A DNA stretch of 64,000 nt. Source: Phycisphaerales bacterium. GTDB lineage: Bacteria; Planctomycetota; Phycisphaerae; Phycisphaerales; UBA1924. The position numbers were made by a program, and so were the translations under genes. Of the stretch, positions 8,697 through 17,986 are shown one piece after another. Numbering within the stretch: the stretch's first letter is position 1; each line of letters begins with the position of its first letter. The stretch covers positions 1-64,000 of the forward strand of contig JAJDDJ010000022.1 in NCBI GenBank assembly GCA_029260395.1. The letters are read 5' to 3'. Under the pieces are notes generated by a model, which saw only the letters and a program-made list of their open reading frames with translations, did not search any database and was not told where the DNA came from.

Positions 8697-8803
8697 GCCC
8701 GTCGCTCCCTGCTCACAAACTGAGCCATAGCCCACAGCTGCGGGCTCTCCGAAGTCCAGCATAGGGGCTTAATCCGGGCTCAGACTACGGCCGATCGAGT
8801 GCC

Positions 8804-11800
8804 TCAGATGAACACCGGCGTGCTGAACTGAAGCCAATCCCAGGAGTCGTCGGCGGTGAAGAACGTGAACCGTCCGAGCTGAGCCGAACCGTCGGCAGCC
8901 CGGCCAGCGATCACGAGCCTGCCGCCCGCCGAGCCCGCCGACACCGGGAAGTCCACGAGCGGCGCACTCGCGGCCTCGTTGGCGTTGGTCGAGGTCCAGA
9001 CGAGTGTGTCGAGGTCGAACCGCAGCAGGTGCAGCGAGCCGCCCGCGTCACTCGCCAGCAGGTTGATCCCTCCGTCGGGCGTGGTCGTCGCGGTTACGCC
9101 CCGCGTGAACACCGGCCCCTGGGCAGCGGCCGAGATATCAGCCTCGAACCACTGGCCCGGGTTGTCACGCTCGGTCGCGGGCGACCACCAGTACGTACGC
9201 AGGTTGCCCGCTTCATCGAGCCCCGCGATGTTGAGCCCGCCCCACCGAGTGACGTACGCATCAAGCTGACCCGTCATTGGTGTGAACCCGAACAGCTCGG
9301 TCATGTTGAGCGTCTGCCAGTTGCCAGCGCCCAGCGGCGGGGCCCACCAGTACACGATCACGTTGCCCTCGTCATCAAGGCCCGCCAGGTTCAGCCCGTT
9401 CCACCGCGCGACGTAACCCGTCAGACCGCCGGTCATCGTCGGCCCGTCGAACAACGAGGTCAGGTCGTCGAAACGCCAACCTGTGGCATCCGGGAAGAAC
9501 CAGTAGTTAATCGCGTGGCCTCGCGCATCGAGCCCAGCGATGTGCACCGAGCCCCAGGTGGGCTGATACGTCGTCAGGTCGCCCGCCAGAGCGGGGGCAC
9601 CGATCAGTTCGGTAAGGTTGGTCAGGGTCCAGTCGAACGTGCTGCCAGCGTTGGGCGTGCCCTTGAACAGCCACAGGTGCTGGTTGGTATCGGTGGCGGC
9701 AAGGTTGATCGTGCCGTCGGGCATGGTGAACGGGGTCATATCGACCACCGTGCCTCGGAAGCCCGCGAGCGCTGCAATGTCCTGCTCGACCTCCGTGCCT
9801 GCGCCGGTGGTGGTGATGAGCGCGATCGGCTGGCGGTCGATCCCGAGCGAGAACGTGACGATCTGTGCGCCCAACGCCTCAGCAACCACACGCTGACGCA
9901 GGCCTAGACCCTCCCGGCGGACGATGGTGAGAACCAGGTCGCCTACGAACTCTGGAAGCACCACTTCGAGCTCACCGTCGGCGCTGAACACGCCGCTCAT
10001 GGTGCCAATGGCTGTTGTTGTATCGCCCGGACTCCAGAACATGATGTCGTAGATGGAGTCTCCGAGCAGGCCATCGAGTTCGACCATGCCCCCGGTGACG
10101 CTCCCCGAATCGACCCTGCGGTCCTGCATGACGTAGAGCAGCGCCTGAGAGTCGTCCGCTGAGCCGAAAACAAGCAGGGTCTTCCCACCCGCCGCCGAGC
10201 CAGACGTGCGCCCGGTCAGCGGATCGGGGCTGAAGCGTGCGAGGTCGAGCGGGCCGTTATCAAGCAGTCGACGGATAGCGGTCTCGACGGCGCGCATCTC
10301 ATCCGTGAGGATGGAGCCCTGGTAGATGGGCTGGGTCATCCCGCCGCCGATGTCAACATCGCCCGTCTTGAAGCTCAGCTCCTCGGTGCTGATGCGCAGC
10401 GGCGTTCCGAACTGTCCGCTGGCTATGCCCGCCCATAACACCGAGCGGAAGTTCGCCACGTCCTCGGCCCGTGTGAACGACAACCCCGCGAGCGCGCCGT
10501 TGGGGTTGAGGTACTCGAGGTCCGGGTCTGTGTATTGCGGCAGTTCATTGGGCCACACGAAGCGGGACATACCCCACTCGCCGTCGATCAGTGGCTTGCG
10601 GTCGTCGGTGCGGGTGAGCCAGTACGCGGTGAGGTTGGCCTGCTCGATCGCGGGCCTGATGTTGCGGACCGCATCCGGGTTGTTGATCGGCTCGGAGTTG
10701 CCCTGCGTATAGAAGTGCGGGCTGAGCGCATCGAAGCTGCGGTCGTTGAAGATCACCCGCGCCTGCGGGCCGCGTGGGTCCTGGGTAATGGTGCTGTTGA
10801 ACACCATACGGTTGGGGTCGATGCTCTGCATGTGCGCACCGAGCTGCTTGATCCAGTTGGCGCGCGTGCGGAACTCTGCCTCTCGGCCCGCTGATCCCTC
10901 GCCCTCGGCGTTGAGGGTCCACTCGAAGCTGTCCCATTCGCTCGGCGGCTCCCAACCAATCGCTCGGTGCGCGTAGGGGCTCTCGTCGGCCCACTGCACG
11001 ATCTGCGTCATGCGGTTCTTGGCGATCTCGAGCGTCTCAGGAGTCTGGAAGAAGTCGTTGATGTTGGTCAGCGGGCCGCCAAAGTTGGTCGCCCAGGGAC
11101 CCTCGATACCGAACGCTTCGTCGTAGCTGTACGGGTCGAACGGGCTGAACAGTATGTAGATGCCGTGCTGGTCCGCGAGTTCGAGCACGTTGTGCATGAA
11201 CGTGCGCATGTCCGGGTTGTAGTTACCCGGCGTGTGCTCGATCCAGTAAAGCCCATTGGGGTCGTTCGGTACGTTGGGGTTGCCCATCGAGTGAACGTCC
11301 TGCAGCTCAAGATAGAGCCGCATGAAGGTCACGCCCTGATCTTCCAGCCGCTGGAAATACGGCGCCGCGACACCCTCGACGCTCGGGTTGGCGTTGAAGT
11401 CGATGAACTGGTCGTTGGCGTCGTCCCAGATCTCGCCCGGGAAGAGCTGGCGCGTGAACTGCCAAGGCAGACCGAGGTGGTCACCCACCGCGTTGTACGG
11501 CTCGCCGTCCTCGGTCACCATCCTCCGGCCCATAGGCGACGGCACAACCCTCTTGCCGCCTGAGAGGTCCTGCGTGGCGGACTGGGTGGTAAATGTGGCA
11601 ATGTTGGAGAGCGGACCGAGGTTGCCCGCGCCGTCAACCGCTCGCACCGCTGCGTGGTACTCGGTCGAGGGGTTCAGCTCGGTCACGCGCAGGCGTTCGG
11701 TCATCCCGGCCAGACGCGGCACGTAGCGGTTCTCAAGCTCGGTCGCGTTGAGCCAGTCCTGCTCGGTGACGATGGCCGACATGCTCGTTCTGATCTGGTA

Positions 11801-12880
11801 CCCAGAGACGTGCCCGAGCCCGCTGGCGGTTCCTGCAGGCGCGTTGAATACCAGCTGGGTCGAATAGCCGGTGGTGTTGGCCGCACCCAGTCCCGTGATC
11901 GCAGCCGGGCCAACGGCTGCCCGCGGATCGATGAACATCGCCACCGCAAAGTTCACAGGCCCGTTGAGGCCAGCCGCCGCAGCGTCGTACGAGCTGTGTA
12001 CGCCCAGCAGGTGGTCATCCACGAACACCGGCAGGTCGAACCGGTCAAACGCTCCGTTGCCGTCGTTGTCGCTCCCTAGGCTGCGGTTGTCCTGGAAGTT
12101 GCGTGTTCCGCCCGTGTCGTCGAAAATAACGTCGAAGTTCATCCCCGCGAGCTGGCCGTGAGTGGGTGCGCCGGCGAAGTTGAGCGCCGCCCACGGCAGG
12201 AAGATCTCGGTGGTCCAGCCGTCGTCAAGATCGGAATTGTCGTTGACCGTGCCGTGAGCGACGGTTCGGTATTGCGTGCCCGGGAAGATGAAGTAGTCCT
12301 GCGCCTCTGGGGTGCCGAACTGCACGCCGTTCTGCGCGCCGAACCAGTCCACGTCGGTCGGGATGAGCGGGTCGGTCTCATTGCCCTTGACCCACTTGTA
12401 CCGGCGGACCTCGCCCTTGCTGTTGGTCGGGTCGTCGAAGTTGGCGATGTTCACCCCGAACGCACGGTCAGTCTCGCGGAAGAACACATCGCGCGAGTGG
12501 TCGGGGTCAACGTAAAACGTAAACGAATCGTCTTGTTCGAGCTCCCATCGATTGCCCGCGCCCAGCCCAGCGCCGTCGGCCCAGAGGTACTGCTCGGCGA
12601 CCTCCACCGAGACAAACAGCCCTTGGTCGTTCCACATGATCCCAACTTCTGCGCCGGTGTTGAACCGGTACGGCAGGGTCCGGGTGGTACGGAAGGCGTC
12701 CGACCATTCGCCGTTGTTGAGCACGCCATCGATGACAGCTTGGCCGCGCGGGATCGCCCAAAACGGATGGTCGGCGGTCACAGGGTCGGCAGCGAGCAGC
12801 ACGCGAGGCTCAAGATTCTCGACAAGCTTCGTCGGCAATGGCTGGCCGGCACGACGCAGCAGGGTGGTTCTGAGATTCAC
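8804..12880 (-). CDS. LEPR-XLL secreted multidomain glycoside-hydrolase-like protein
   Basis: About 1,358 aa, predicted cell-surface or secreted. The LEPR-XLL motif ENLEPRVLLA is at 21-30. Residues about 35-260 resemble a CBM9-like sugar-binding domain (IDGVLNNGEWSDA, then FTFYVDPDHS); about 275-375 a fibronectin III domain (LRVTELNPSTEYHAAVRAVD). About 380-790 is a TIM-barrel, clan-A-like hydrolase domain with a candidate acid/base Glu in IGWEPPSEW and nucleophile Glu in LIDGEWGMS. The C-terminus has at least four repeats of about 60 residues with the pattern NIAGLD-GN-YWW, propeller-like. I chose GTG 12880 because AAGGAG lies 8 bases upstream and the LEPR motif is then close to the start; the open frame runs to 13615 across the divergent gene. 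Confidence 0.8.
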   Translation of the reverse strand: MNLRTTLLRRAGQPLPTKLVENLEPRVLLAADPVTADHPFWAIPRGQAVIDGVLNNGEWSDAFRTTRTLPYRFNTGAEVGIMWNDQGLFVSVEVAEQYLWADGAGLGAGNRWELEQDDSFTFYVDPDHSRDVFFRETDRAFGVNIANFDDPTNSKGEVRRYKWVKGNETDPLIPTDVDWFGAQNGVQFGTPEAQDYFIFPGTQYRTVAHGTVNDNSDLDDGWTTEIFLPWAALNFAGAPTHGQLAGMNFDVIFDDTGGTRNFQDNRSLGSDNDGNGAFDRFDLPVFVDDHLLGVHSSYDAAAAGLNGPVNFAVAMFIDPRAAVGPAAITGLGAANTTGYSTQLVFNAPAGTASGLGHVSGYQIRTSMSAIVTEQDWLNATELENRYVPRLAGMTERLRVTELNPSTEYHAAVRAVDGAGNLGPLSNIATFTTQSATQDLSGGKRVVPSPMGRRMVTEDGEPYNAVGDHLGLPWQFTRQLFPGEIWDDANDQFIDFNANPSVEGVAAPYFQRLEDQGVTFMRLYLELQDVHSMGNPNVPNDPNGLYWIEHTPGNYNPDMRTFMHNVLELADQHGIYILFSPFDPYSYDEAFGIEGPWATNFGGPLTNINDFFQTPETLEIAKNRMTQIVQWADESPYAHRAIGWEPPSEWDSFEWTLNAEGEGSAGREAEFRTRANWIKQLGAHMQSIDPNRMVFNSTITQDPRGPQARVIFNDRSFDALSPHFYTQGNSEPINNPDAVRNIRPAIEQANLTAYWLTRTDDRKPLIDGEWGMSRFVWPNELPQYTDPDLEYLNPNGALAGLSFTRAEDVANFRSVLWAGIASGQFGTPLRISTEELSFKTGDVDIGGGMTQPIYQGSILTDEMRAVETAIRRLLDNGPLDLARFSPDPLTGRTSGSAAGGKTLLVFGSADDSQALLYVMQDRRVDSGSVTGGMVELDGLLGDSIYDIMFWSPGDTTTAIGTMSGVFSADGELEVVLPEFVGDLVLTIVRREGLGLRQRVVAEALGAQIVTFSLGIDRQPIALITTTGAGTEVEQDIAALAGFRGTVVDMTPFTMPDGTINLAATDTNQHLWLFKGTPNAGSTFDWTLTNLTELIGAPALAGDLTTYQPTWGSVHIAGLDARGHAINYWFFPDATGWRFDDLTSLFDGPTMTGGLTGYVARWNGLNLAGLDDEGNVIVYWWAPPLGAGNWQTLNMTELFGFTPMTGQLDAYVTRWGGLNIAGLDEAGNLRTYWWSPATERDNPGQWFEADISAAAQGPVFTRGVTATTTPDGGINLLASDAGGSLHLLRFDLDTLVWTSTNANEAASAPLVDFPVSAGSAGGRLVIAGRAADGSAQLGRFTFFTADDSWDWLQFSTPVFI

Positions 12881-13103
12881 GGTGCTCACTCCTTGGTCGC
12901 TGGCGGCGGTCCGATTAGCGATATCTGGTCCGGGTTGGCTCTCGGCTCTAACAAGATACCGTCTTGTGCGGGTGCTTCGCAGGTGAGGGCACCGGCGATG
13001 CCTCCACCGCTGTTCAATCGGCCTCCGGGCGTGTCTGCCTCCAGCACTGGCCCGGCCATATGCACACTCTGGCAAAGGTCCGCTCTCTCCGGTAGAACCC
13101 CAT
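12881..13103. promoter_or_regulatory. divergent intergenic region between LEPR-XLL glycosidase and apionate lactonase-like gene
   Basis: About 223 bases between two divergently read genes; promoters for both must lie here or just inside the genes. I see the ribosome binding site AAGGAG for the LEPR-XLL gene at its left edge but no confident promoter boxes or operator palindrome. Confidence 0.45.
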
Positions 13104-14969
13104 ATGCCCGATTCCACGCCCCACCGCCAGCCCACTCTGCTCAGCCAGTCGATCGCCCTCTTTGGTGAGGAGAGGCCCGAACAGAGCCACCACGAACTCC
13201 GCTGGGGCAAATTCTCAGCCAAACTCGAAGCCGCCCTTCTTCGCGATATCCGGCTGCAAGGCATCGAGCTGATTCGAGGCGTCGAGTTCGTGGCCCGGGA
13301 CGAGAACTGGGGCACGCTCGATCCCGGCATCGAGCGAGTCGGCCACCTTGAGCACGCAGTCGATCTCGCCGGTGTGTTCGCGTTCCGTCGGGGCGCTTTG
13401 CCGTGGACCACCCGCATCGACCTTACCGATGACGGTCTGACGATCACGGGTCGAGCCGAGGCTGCGGCTCCAGCGTTGACCAACCGGACGGGCTTCGTGC
13501 TGCTGCACCCGCTCGAGTGCGCGGGAGCTGAACTCGAGATCGAGCACACCGATGGGCGCGTTGTGCCGTCGCGCTTTCCAGAACTCATCAGGCCGGACCA
13601 GCCAGCGATGGGCATCAGGTCGCTGCGTTACGCGCCCGCAGACGGCCTGTGGCTCGAACTCCGGTTCGAGGGCGACACGTTCGAGATGGAGGATCAACGG
13701 AACTGGCTCGATGCCTCCTTTAAGACCTACTGCCGGCCGCACGGTCTGCCCAAGCCGTACTCGATCGAGCCGGGCAGCCCCATCGAGCAGCGGATCAGCG
13801 TGCGCATCGAGCAGCGTCCGGTGCAGGTGCGCATTCCGAAGAACCGGCTGCCCGAGGGCCGAGTGCCCGCCATCGGGCTAGGCGTGCCAACCAGTTCGGC
13901 GCTCCCCACGCAGGCCGACGCCGGTCTGCTCGCCTCGCTCCAGCCCGCGTTCCTGCTGATCGAGCACGACCTCGCACAGCCGGGCGAGCATGTTGGTGAG
14001 TGGCTCGGCAAATGGGCGAAGCTCGCTCGCGAAATCGGGGCAGAATTCGCGCTGGACGTCTGGCAAGGTCGCGGAACCAAGCCGGGTGTGGAGGAAGTAG
14101 CCCGCGCACAGCCCGCTTGGATCACGCTGGACGAGCCGCCATTTGGAGCAGCCAGGCCGCTGCTGAGCGCCATCCGTGAAGCGTTACCCGATACCCAGCT
14201 CGGCAACGGCACGCGGGCGTTCTTTACGGAGCTCAACCGCGATCGTCCCGGTCCCGACGGCAGCTTCGTCCGCTGGACCATGAACCCGACGGTACACGCG
14301 ACGGATGATGCGACGGTCATGCAGAACAACGCGACATCACCTTGGTCCGTGCGCACGGCTGAGTCCTTCGCCAATGGGCGCAATCTGGTGATCGGCCCGC
14401 AGACGCTGCGCATGCGGTTCAATCCGGAGCAGACCACCGAGCCCGCGCCCCCGCCCAAGGGCAAGGCGCCCGCTGATGCCGACCCGCGCCAGCGCGGCTT
14501 GTTCGGCGCCGCGTGGACGATTGCGCACGCAGCGGGCCTGCTGCACCAGCACGTTGTCCGCGTCGCGTTCTTCGAGCCCCTTGGGCCCAAGGGCGTGGTC
14601 TATCGGAGGGCGGCTTTTGAGCAGCCGTGGTTCGATGCACTTGCTGATACACCGCGTGTGTACCCGGTGTACCTGTCGCTATCGGCGCTCACGGAAGCTC
14701 GCGGGAGGCGGGCACGATCGCTCGGAACCAGCGGGCCGGTGCAGGGCATGGAACTGCTCGATGGCGATGGCCCGGCGTGGATTCTCGCCAACACCTCGGC
14801 TCAGCCCGCACCCGTTCCCCCTGGTGCTTCGAGGTGGTCGGTCCTCGACGCGAAATCAATGGCTGCCGCCTGCTGCGAACCGATTGGTTTCTGGCAGCGA
14901 GCCGCTCGACCGACCAGCGAGTGCGAGCCGCTGGGCGCCTACGCGGTGGTTATGGGCTGGCGGGAGTAG
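13104..14969 (+). CDS. D-apionate lactonase-like protein (ApnL family)
   Basis: 621 aa, no clear signal peptide, so probably cytoplasmic. It shows the pattern I associate with the D-apionate lactonase family: GIELIRGVEFVARDENWGT near 54-72, TNRTGFVLLHPLE, EHTDGRVVPSRFPELI, then EGDTFEMEDQRNWLDASFKTY and a C-terminal barrel region with FFTELNRDRP. ApnL enzymes hydrolyse apionolactone to apionate in catabolism of the branched sugar D-apiose. The gene is divergent from the LEPR-XLL glycosidase, which fits a combined extracellular release and intracellular breakdown of a plant-type sugar. No other apiose genes are seen here, so the pathway is incomplete and the assignment is moderate. Confidence 0.62.
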   Translation: MPDSTPHRQPTLLSQSIALFGEERPEQSHHELRWGKFSAKLEAALLRDIRLQGIELIRGVEFVARDENWGTLDPGIERVGHLEHAVDLAGVFAFRRGALPWTTRIDLTDDGLTITGRAEAAAPALTNRTGFVLLHPLECAGAELEIEHTDGRVVPSRFPELIRPDQPAMGIRSLRYAPADGLWLELRFEGDTFEMEDQRNWLDASFKTYCRPHGLPKPYSIEPGSPIEQRISVRIEQRPVQVRIPKNRLPEGRVPAIGLGVPTSSALPTQADAGLLASLQPAFLLIEHDLAQPGEHVGEWLGKWAKLAREIGAEFALDVWQGRGTKPGVEEVARAQPAWITLDEPPFGAARPLLSAIREALPDTQLGNGTRAFFTELNRDRPGPDGSFVRWTMNPTVHATDDATVMQNNATSPWSVRTAESFANGRNLVIGPQTLRMRFNPEQTTEPAPPPKGKAPADADPRQRGLFGAAWTIAHAAGLLHQHVVRVAFFEPLGPKGVVYRRAAFEQPWFDALADTPRVYPVYLSLSALTEARGRRARSLGTSGPVQGMELLDGDGPAWILANTSAQPAPVPPGASRWSVLDAKSMAAACCEPIGFWQRAARPTSECEPLGAYAVVMGWRE

Positions 14970-16251
14970 GTGCTGACAGAATCTGCTGGGCCTGCCAACC
15001 GATGTACACAAGCGCAAACGCGCTCCAGAACGCTACGCCCAGCAGGCTCGCACGCGACATCGCGGGCGTCGGCCGGTGCTCGCCCGTGATCGCGCTGCTG
15101 TGCATCGCACGGTGGTTGAACCACGCCAGCACCGGCGTGCCCAGGAAAGACAGCGCTGTAGCAAGGTTGACGAGCGGCCCGAGCGCTTCCTTGGCGTTAA
15201 TGATGATCGCCATCGCACCGGCCGAGAACACCACGGCCCACACCCAGTACAGCCCGGTACGTCTGGTCGGCCTGGGCCTGCTTCGCACGACCTCGGTGAG
15301 CGCTTCAGCGGTGCGGGGCAGCGCATCGAACACGGTCAACAGCGTCGAGAGCATGACCGCCGAGGCGGCGACAGCAATCAGCGGGCGCACCCAGCTGCCC
15401 AGCGCCTCAACATACAGATCGAACAACTGCTCCACGAACGGGCCCGCGGCCTTCTGCGGCGCGATGCCCTGCTGGTACAGCACCACCGCGCCAAGCAACA
15501 GGAACGAGCACGCGGTCACCACGCACAACGCGTAGCCGATGTTGAAGTCGATCCGGCACTGCCGACTGGTCGGCGCGCAGCCGGTCTGCTCGGCCTTGTC
15601 GAGCGTCCAAAGCGAGTGCCACGCGGTGATGTCCAGCGGCGCGGGCATCCAGCCCATCAGCACCACCACCGCCCCGATGCTCGCCAGGCCCAGCCCCGTT
15701 GGCACCGCAGTGAGTTTGGCGAGATCAACATCAGGCAGCACGGAGATACCCGCTGCAAGCGTTGTCAGCAGCAGCACGACCATCAGCGCTTTGAGCGCGA
15801 GGTCGAGCCAGCGGAACCCGCCCGCAGCGATCATGATGCCCGACACGACCAGCGCCACCGCCGAGACCGCAGCGACGCTCGCAGCGCCCAGCCCCAGCGC
15901 GGTCCGCAGCACCGACGCTGCCACAAACGTGACCGCAGCCAGGATCGTAAACGAGGTGCCCAGCGCGATGGCCGCGAACAGCGCCACCGGCAGACTGCCC
16001 TGCTCGCGGTACGCATCAATGAGCGACCGACCGGTTGCGGCGGCGTACCGAGGGCCGAAGACCATCGACGGGTACTTGGCCAGGTGCGCCACCAGCACCG
16101 CGGGCAAGAGCCACAGACCGAAGGAGGCCCCGGCGCTGGTCGCCTGCACGAGGTGGCTCACCCCGATCGCGGCCCCAGCGAAGAGAATGCCCGGCCCGAT
16201 CGCCTTGGACAGCGACCCGGCGGCTGGTTGTAGGGATGAGAGGGTCGGCAT
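14950..16251 (-). CDS. Nramp-like membrane transporter lacking canonical metal motifs
   Basis: About 433 aa with roughly eleven hydrophobic segments. The first helix reads GPGILFAGAAIGVSHLVQA; in true Nramp Mn/Fe transporters this region has the DPGN metal motif, and helix 6 has MPH, whereas here helix 6 reads LMGWMPAPLDITAW. The fold-level similarity (GPG start, KYP in helix 2-3, TLDKAEQTG loop) suggests an Nramp relative with other ligands or substrates. I chose ATG 16251 because the longer frame to 16395 overlaps the tRNA-Leu gene and a terminator. Its last bases overlap the end of the convergent lactonase-like gene by about 20. Confidence 0.72.
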   Translation of the reverse strand: MPTLSSLQPAAGSLSKAIGPGILFAGAAIGVSHLVQATSAGASFGLWLLPAVLVAHLAKYPSMVFGPRYAAATGRSLIDAYREQGSLPVALFAAIALGTSFTILAAVTFVAASVLRTALGLGAASVAAVSAVALVVSGIMIAAGGFRWLDLALKALMVVLLLTTLAAGISVLPDVDLAKLTAVPTGLGLASIGAVVVLMGWMPAPLDITAWHSLWTLDKAEQTGCAPTSRQCRIDFNIGYALCVVTACSFLLLGAVVLYQQGIAPQKAAGPFVEQLFDLYVEALGSWVRPLIAVAASAVMLSTLLTVFDALPRTAEALTEVVRSRPRPTRRTGLYWVWAVVFSAGAMAIIINAKEALGPLVNLATALSFLGTPVLAWFNHRAMHSSAITGEHRPTPAMSRASLLGVAFWSAFALVYIGWQAQQILSAPTPASP

Positions 16252-16302
16252 CTCGGCGGCGAGCGTACCGCTGCGAGTGCCTGCCGCGTTGATCGCCTCA
16301 GC

Positions 16303-16348
16303 AAAAATAACAACCCGCTCGTGGCCGATGATGGGCCTCCGAGCGGGT
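16303..16348 (-). terminator. intrinsic terminator after tRNA-Leu
   Basis: On the minus strand ACCCGCTCG pairs with CGAGCGGGT across an 18-base loop region and is followed by TTGTTATTTTT. It directly follows the 3' end of the tRNA-Leu gene and separates it from the Nramp-like gene. Confidence 0.7.
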
Positions 16349-16352
16349 CGAA

Positions 16353-16438
16353 TGCGGACGAGAGGAGTCGAACCTCCACGGGATTTTACTCCCACTAGGA
16401 CCTGAACCTAGCGCGTCTGCCAATTCCGCCACGTCCGC
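16353..16438 (-). tRNA. tRNA-Leu (CAG)
   Basis: 86-base cloverleaf read on the minus strand. The acceptor GCGGACG pairs with CGTCCGC with discriminator A. The anticodon stem CTAGG/CCTAG encloses loop TTCAGGT, giving anticodon CAG. A long variable arm (GTGGGAGTAAAATCCCGT) and the T-loop GGTTCGACTCC confirm a class II tRNA-Leu. The 3' CCA is not encoded. Confidence 0.95.
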
Positions 16439-16578
16439 AGCGAGCGGGCATGGTATCCGCCAACCTCGGTGCCAGCCACATCTCCTCCTGTGCGGCCGGA
16501 ACAGTTTTTCGGTCGGCGGAACCCATGCCCGCGCTTGAGTTTCATGCTGGGCTGTATGTCTGGGCTCTTTGGCTGGGC

Positions 16579-17742
16579 TCAGACCTCGGCCAGTTCCTCG
16601 GCCTCGTCGAGAGCGTCCTCGCTCTCGGCCTTGGCGGCCGCGGCCTTGATGTCCGCTGGCTTGGGCAGGCGGATGTCCATGATCTTCTGGCGGATCTCCT
16701 CGGCCAGTTCGGGGTTCTCGCGGATCAACTGCTTGGCGTTCTCCCGGCCCTGACCCAGGCGCATTTCGCCGTAGCTGAACCACGCGCCGCTCTTCTGGAT
16801 CACCTTGTCTTCCACCGCCATGTCGACCAGATCGCCCGAGACGCTGATGCCCTCGTCGAACATGATGTCGAACTCGGTCTGGCGGAAGGGCGGAGCCACC
16901 TTGTTCTTGACGACCCGCACCCGCACGCGGTTGCCCACAGCGATGTCGCCCTCCTTGATCGATCCCGTTCGGCGGATGTCGATGCGGACCGACGAGTAGA
17001 ACTTGAGCGCCCGGCCGCCCGGGGTAGTCTCGGGGCTGCCGAACATCACGCCGATTTTCTCGCGGATCTGGTTGATGAACACAACCGTGCAGTTGGATCG
17101 GGCGATCACGCCGGTGAGCTTCCGCATGGCCTGGCTCATGAGCCGGGCCTGCAGGCCGACCTGCGCATCGCCCATGTCGCCCTCGATCTCAGCACGCGGG
17201 ATGAGCGCCGCCACCGAGTCGATCACGATGATGTCCACCGCGTTAGACCGCACGAGCAGCTCGCAGATCTCAAGCGCCTGCTCGCCGGTGTCGGGCTGGC
17301 TGACGAGCAGCTCATCAATGTTCACACCGAGCTTCTTGGCCCAGGTGGGGTCGAGGGCGTGCTCGGCATCGATGAACGCCGCCACCCCGCCCTTCTTCTG
17401 AGCGTTGGCCGCGACGGTCAGCGCGAGCGTGGTCTTGCCGCTGGACTCGGGGCCGAAGATTTCCACAATTCGGCCGCGAGGGATGCCACGCCCGCCCAGT
17501 GCCAGATCGAGCGACAGAGCGCCCGTCGAGATGCCCGGGACCGCCAGGTAGGCGGCCTCGTCGAGGCGCATGATCGAGCCGGTGCCGAAGGCTTTTTCGA
17601 TCTGCCCCACCGCGTTGCGGAGCGATTGTTGCTTGGCTTGGTCCACCATCTTGACCTCGACGGCTCCAGTGGAGGCGGAGGAAGAAGAGCGGCCCGATGA
17701 TGACGATGAAGAGGACGACGATGAACGGGAGCGCGCAGCCAT
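16579..17742 (-). CDS. recA: recombinase RecA with serine-rich N-terminal extension
   Basis: 387 aa. DNA-dependent ATPase for strand exchange and SOS co-protease activity. Walker A is GPESSGKT, Walker B is [12 protein letters not shown], and the L1/L2 regions ([39 protein letters not shown]) are standard, as is the acidic C-terminus [12 protein letters not shown]. Before the normal start-like core [14 protein letters not shown] there are about 31 extra residues containing two runs of serine (one of ten, one of four). ATG 17742 is supported by AAAGGCAGG upstream; an internal ATG before VDQAKQQ (17649) would give a standard-length RecA. No lexA box was identified by eye upstream. Confidence 0.97.
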   Translation of the reverse strand: MAARSRSSSSSSSSSSGRSSSSASTGAVEVKMVDQAKQQSLRNAVGQIEKAFGTGSIMRLDEAAYLAVPGISTGALSLDLALGGRGIPRGRIVEIFGPESSGKTTLALTVAANAQKKGGVAAFIDAEHALDPTWAKKLGVNIDELLVSQPDTGEQALEICELLVRSNAVDIIVIDSVAALIPRAEIEGDMGDAQVGLQARLMSQAMRKLTGVIARSNCTVVFINQIREKIGVMFGSPETTPGGRALKFYSSVRIDIRRTGSIKEGDIAVGNRVRVRVVKNKVAPPFRQTEFDIMFDEGISVSGDLVDMAVEDKVIQKSGAWFSYGEMRLGQGRENAKQLIRENPELAEEIRQKIMDIRLPKPADIKAAAAKAESEDALDEAEELAEV

Positions 17743-17986
17743 GATGGCCTGCCTTTCTGTGCTGTGATTGAACCCACCGGGTGCGAGCCGGCCCGATCCA
17801 ACCACCGGTCCCGACGCGGGGCGGAGAGGGCTCGTGCCCGTCTCTCGGCCGGGGGCGGCGGCGGTCGCGTGCCCGGCGGGAGGACTGTACCAAGCACCGA
17901 ACACCGCGTCAACGTGCGGGTTCTGCAAGGCATCGAATTGTGGATAACTCTCCCGCAGCCCCCATCTGTGGCGGTAAGCTCAGCGG

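Noticed and set aside
8804..13615. LEPR-XLL gene with the longest start at 13615
   Set aside because: The extra 245 codons lie antisense inside the lactonase-like gene; the LEPR motif and AAGGAG favour GTG 12880.
14950..16395. Nramp-like gene starting at 16395
   Set aside because: It would overlap the tRNA-Leu gene and its terminator.
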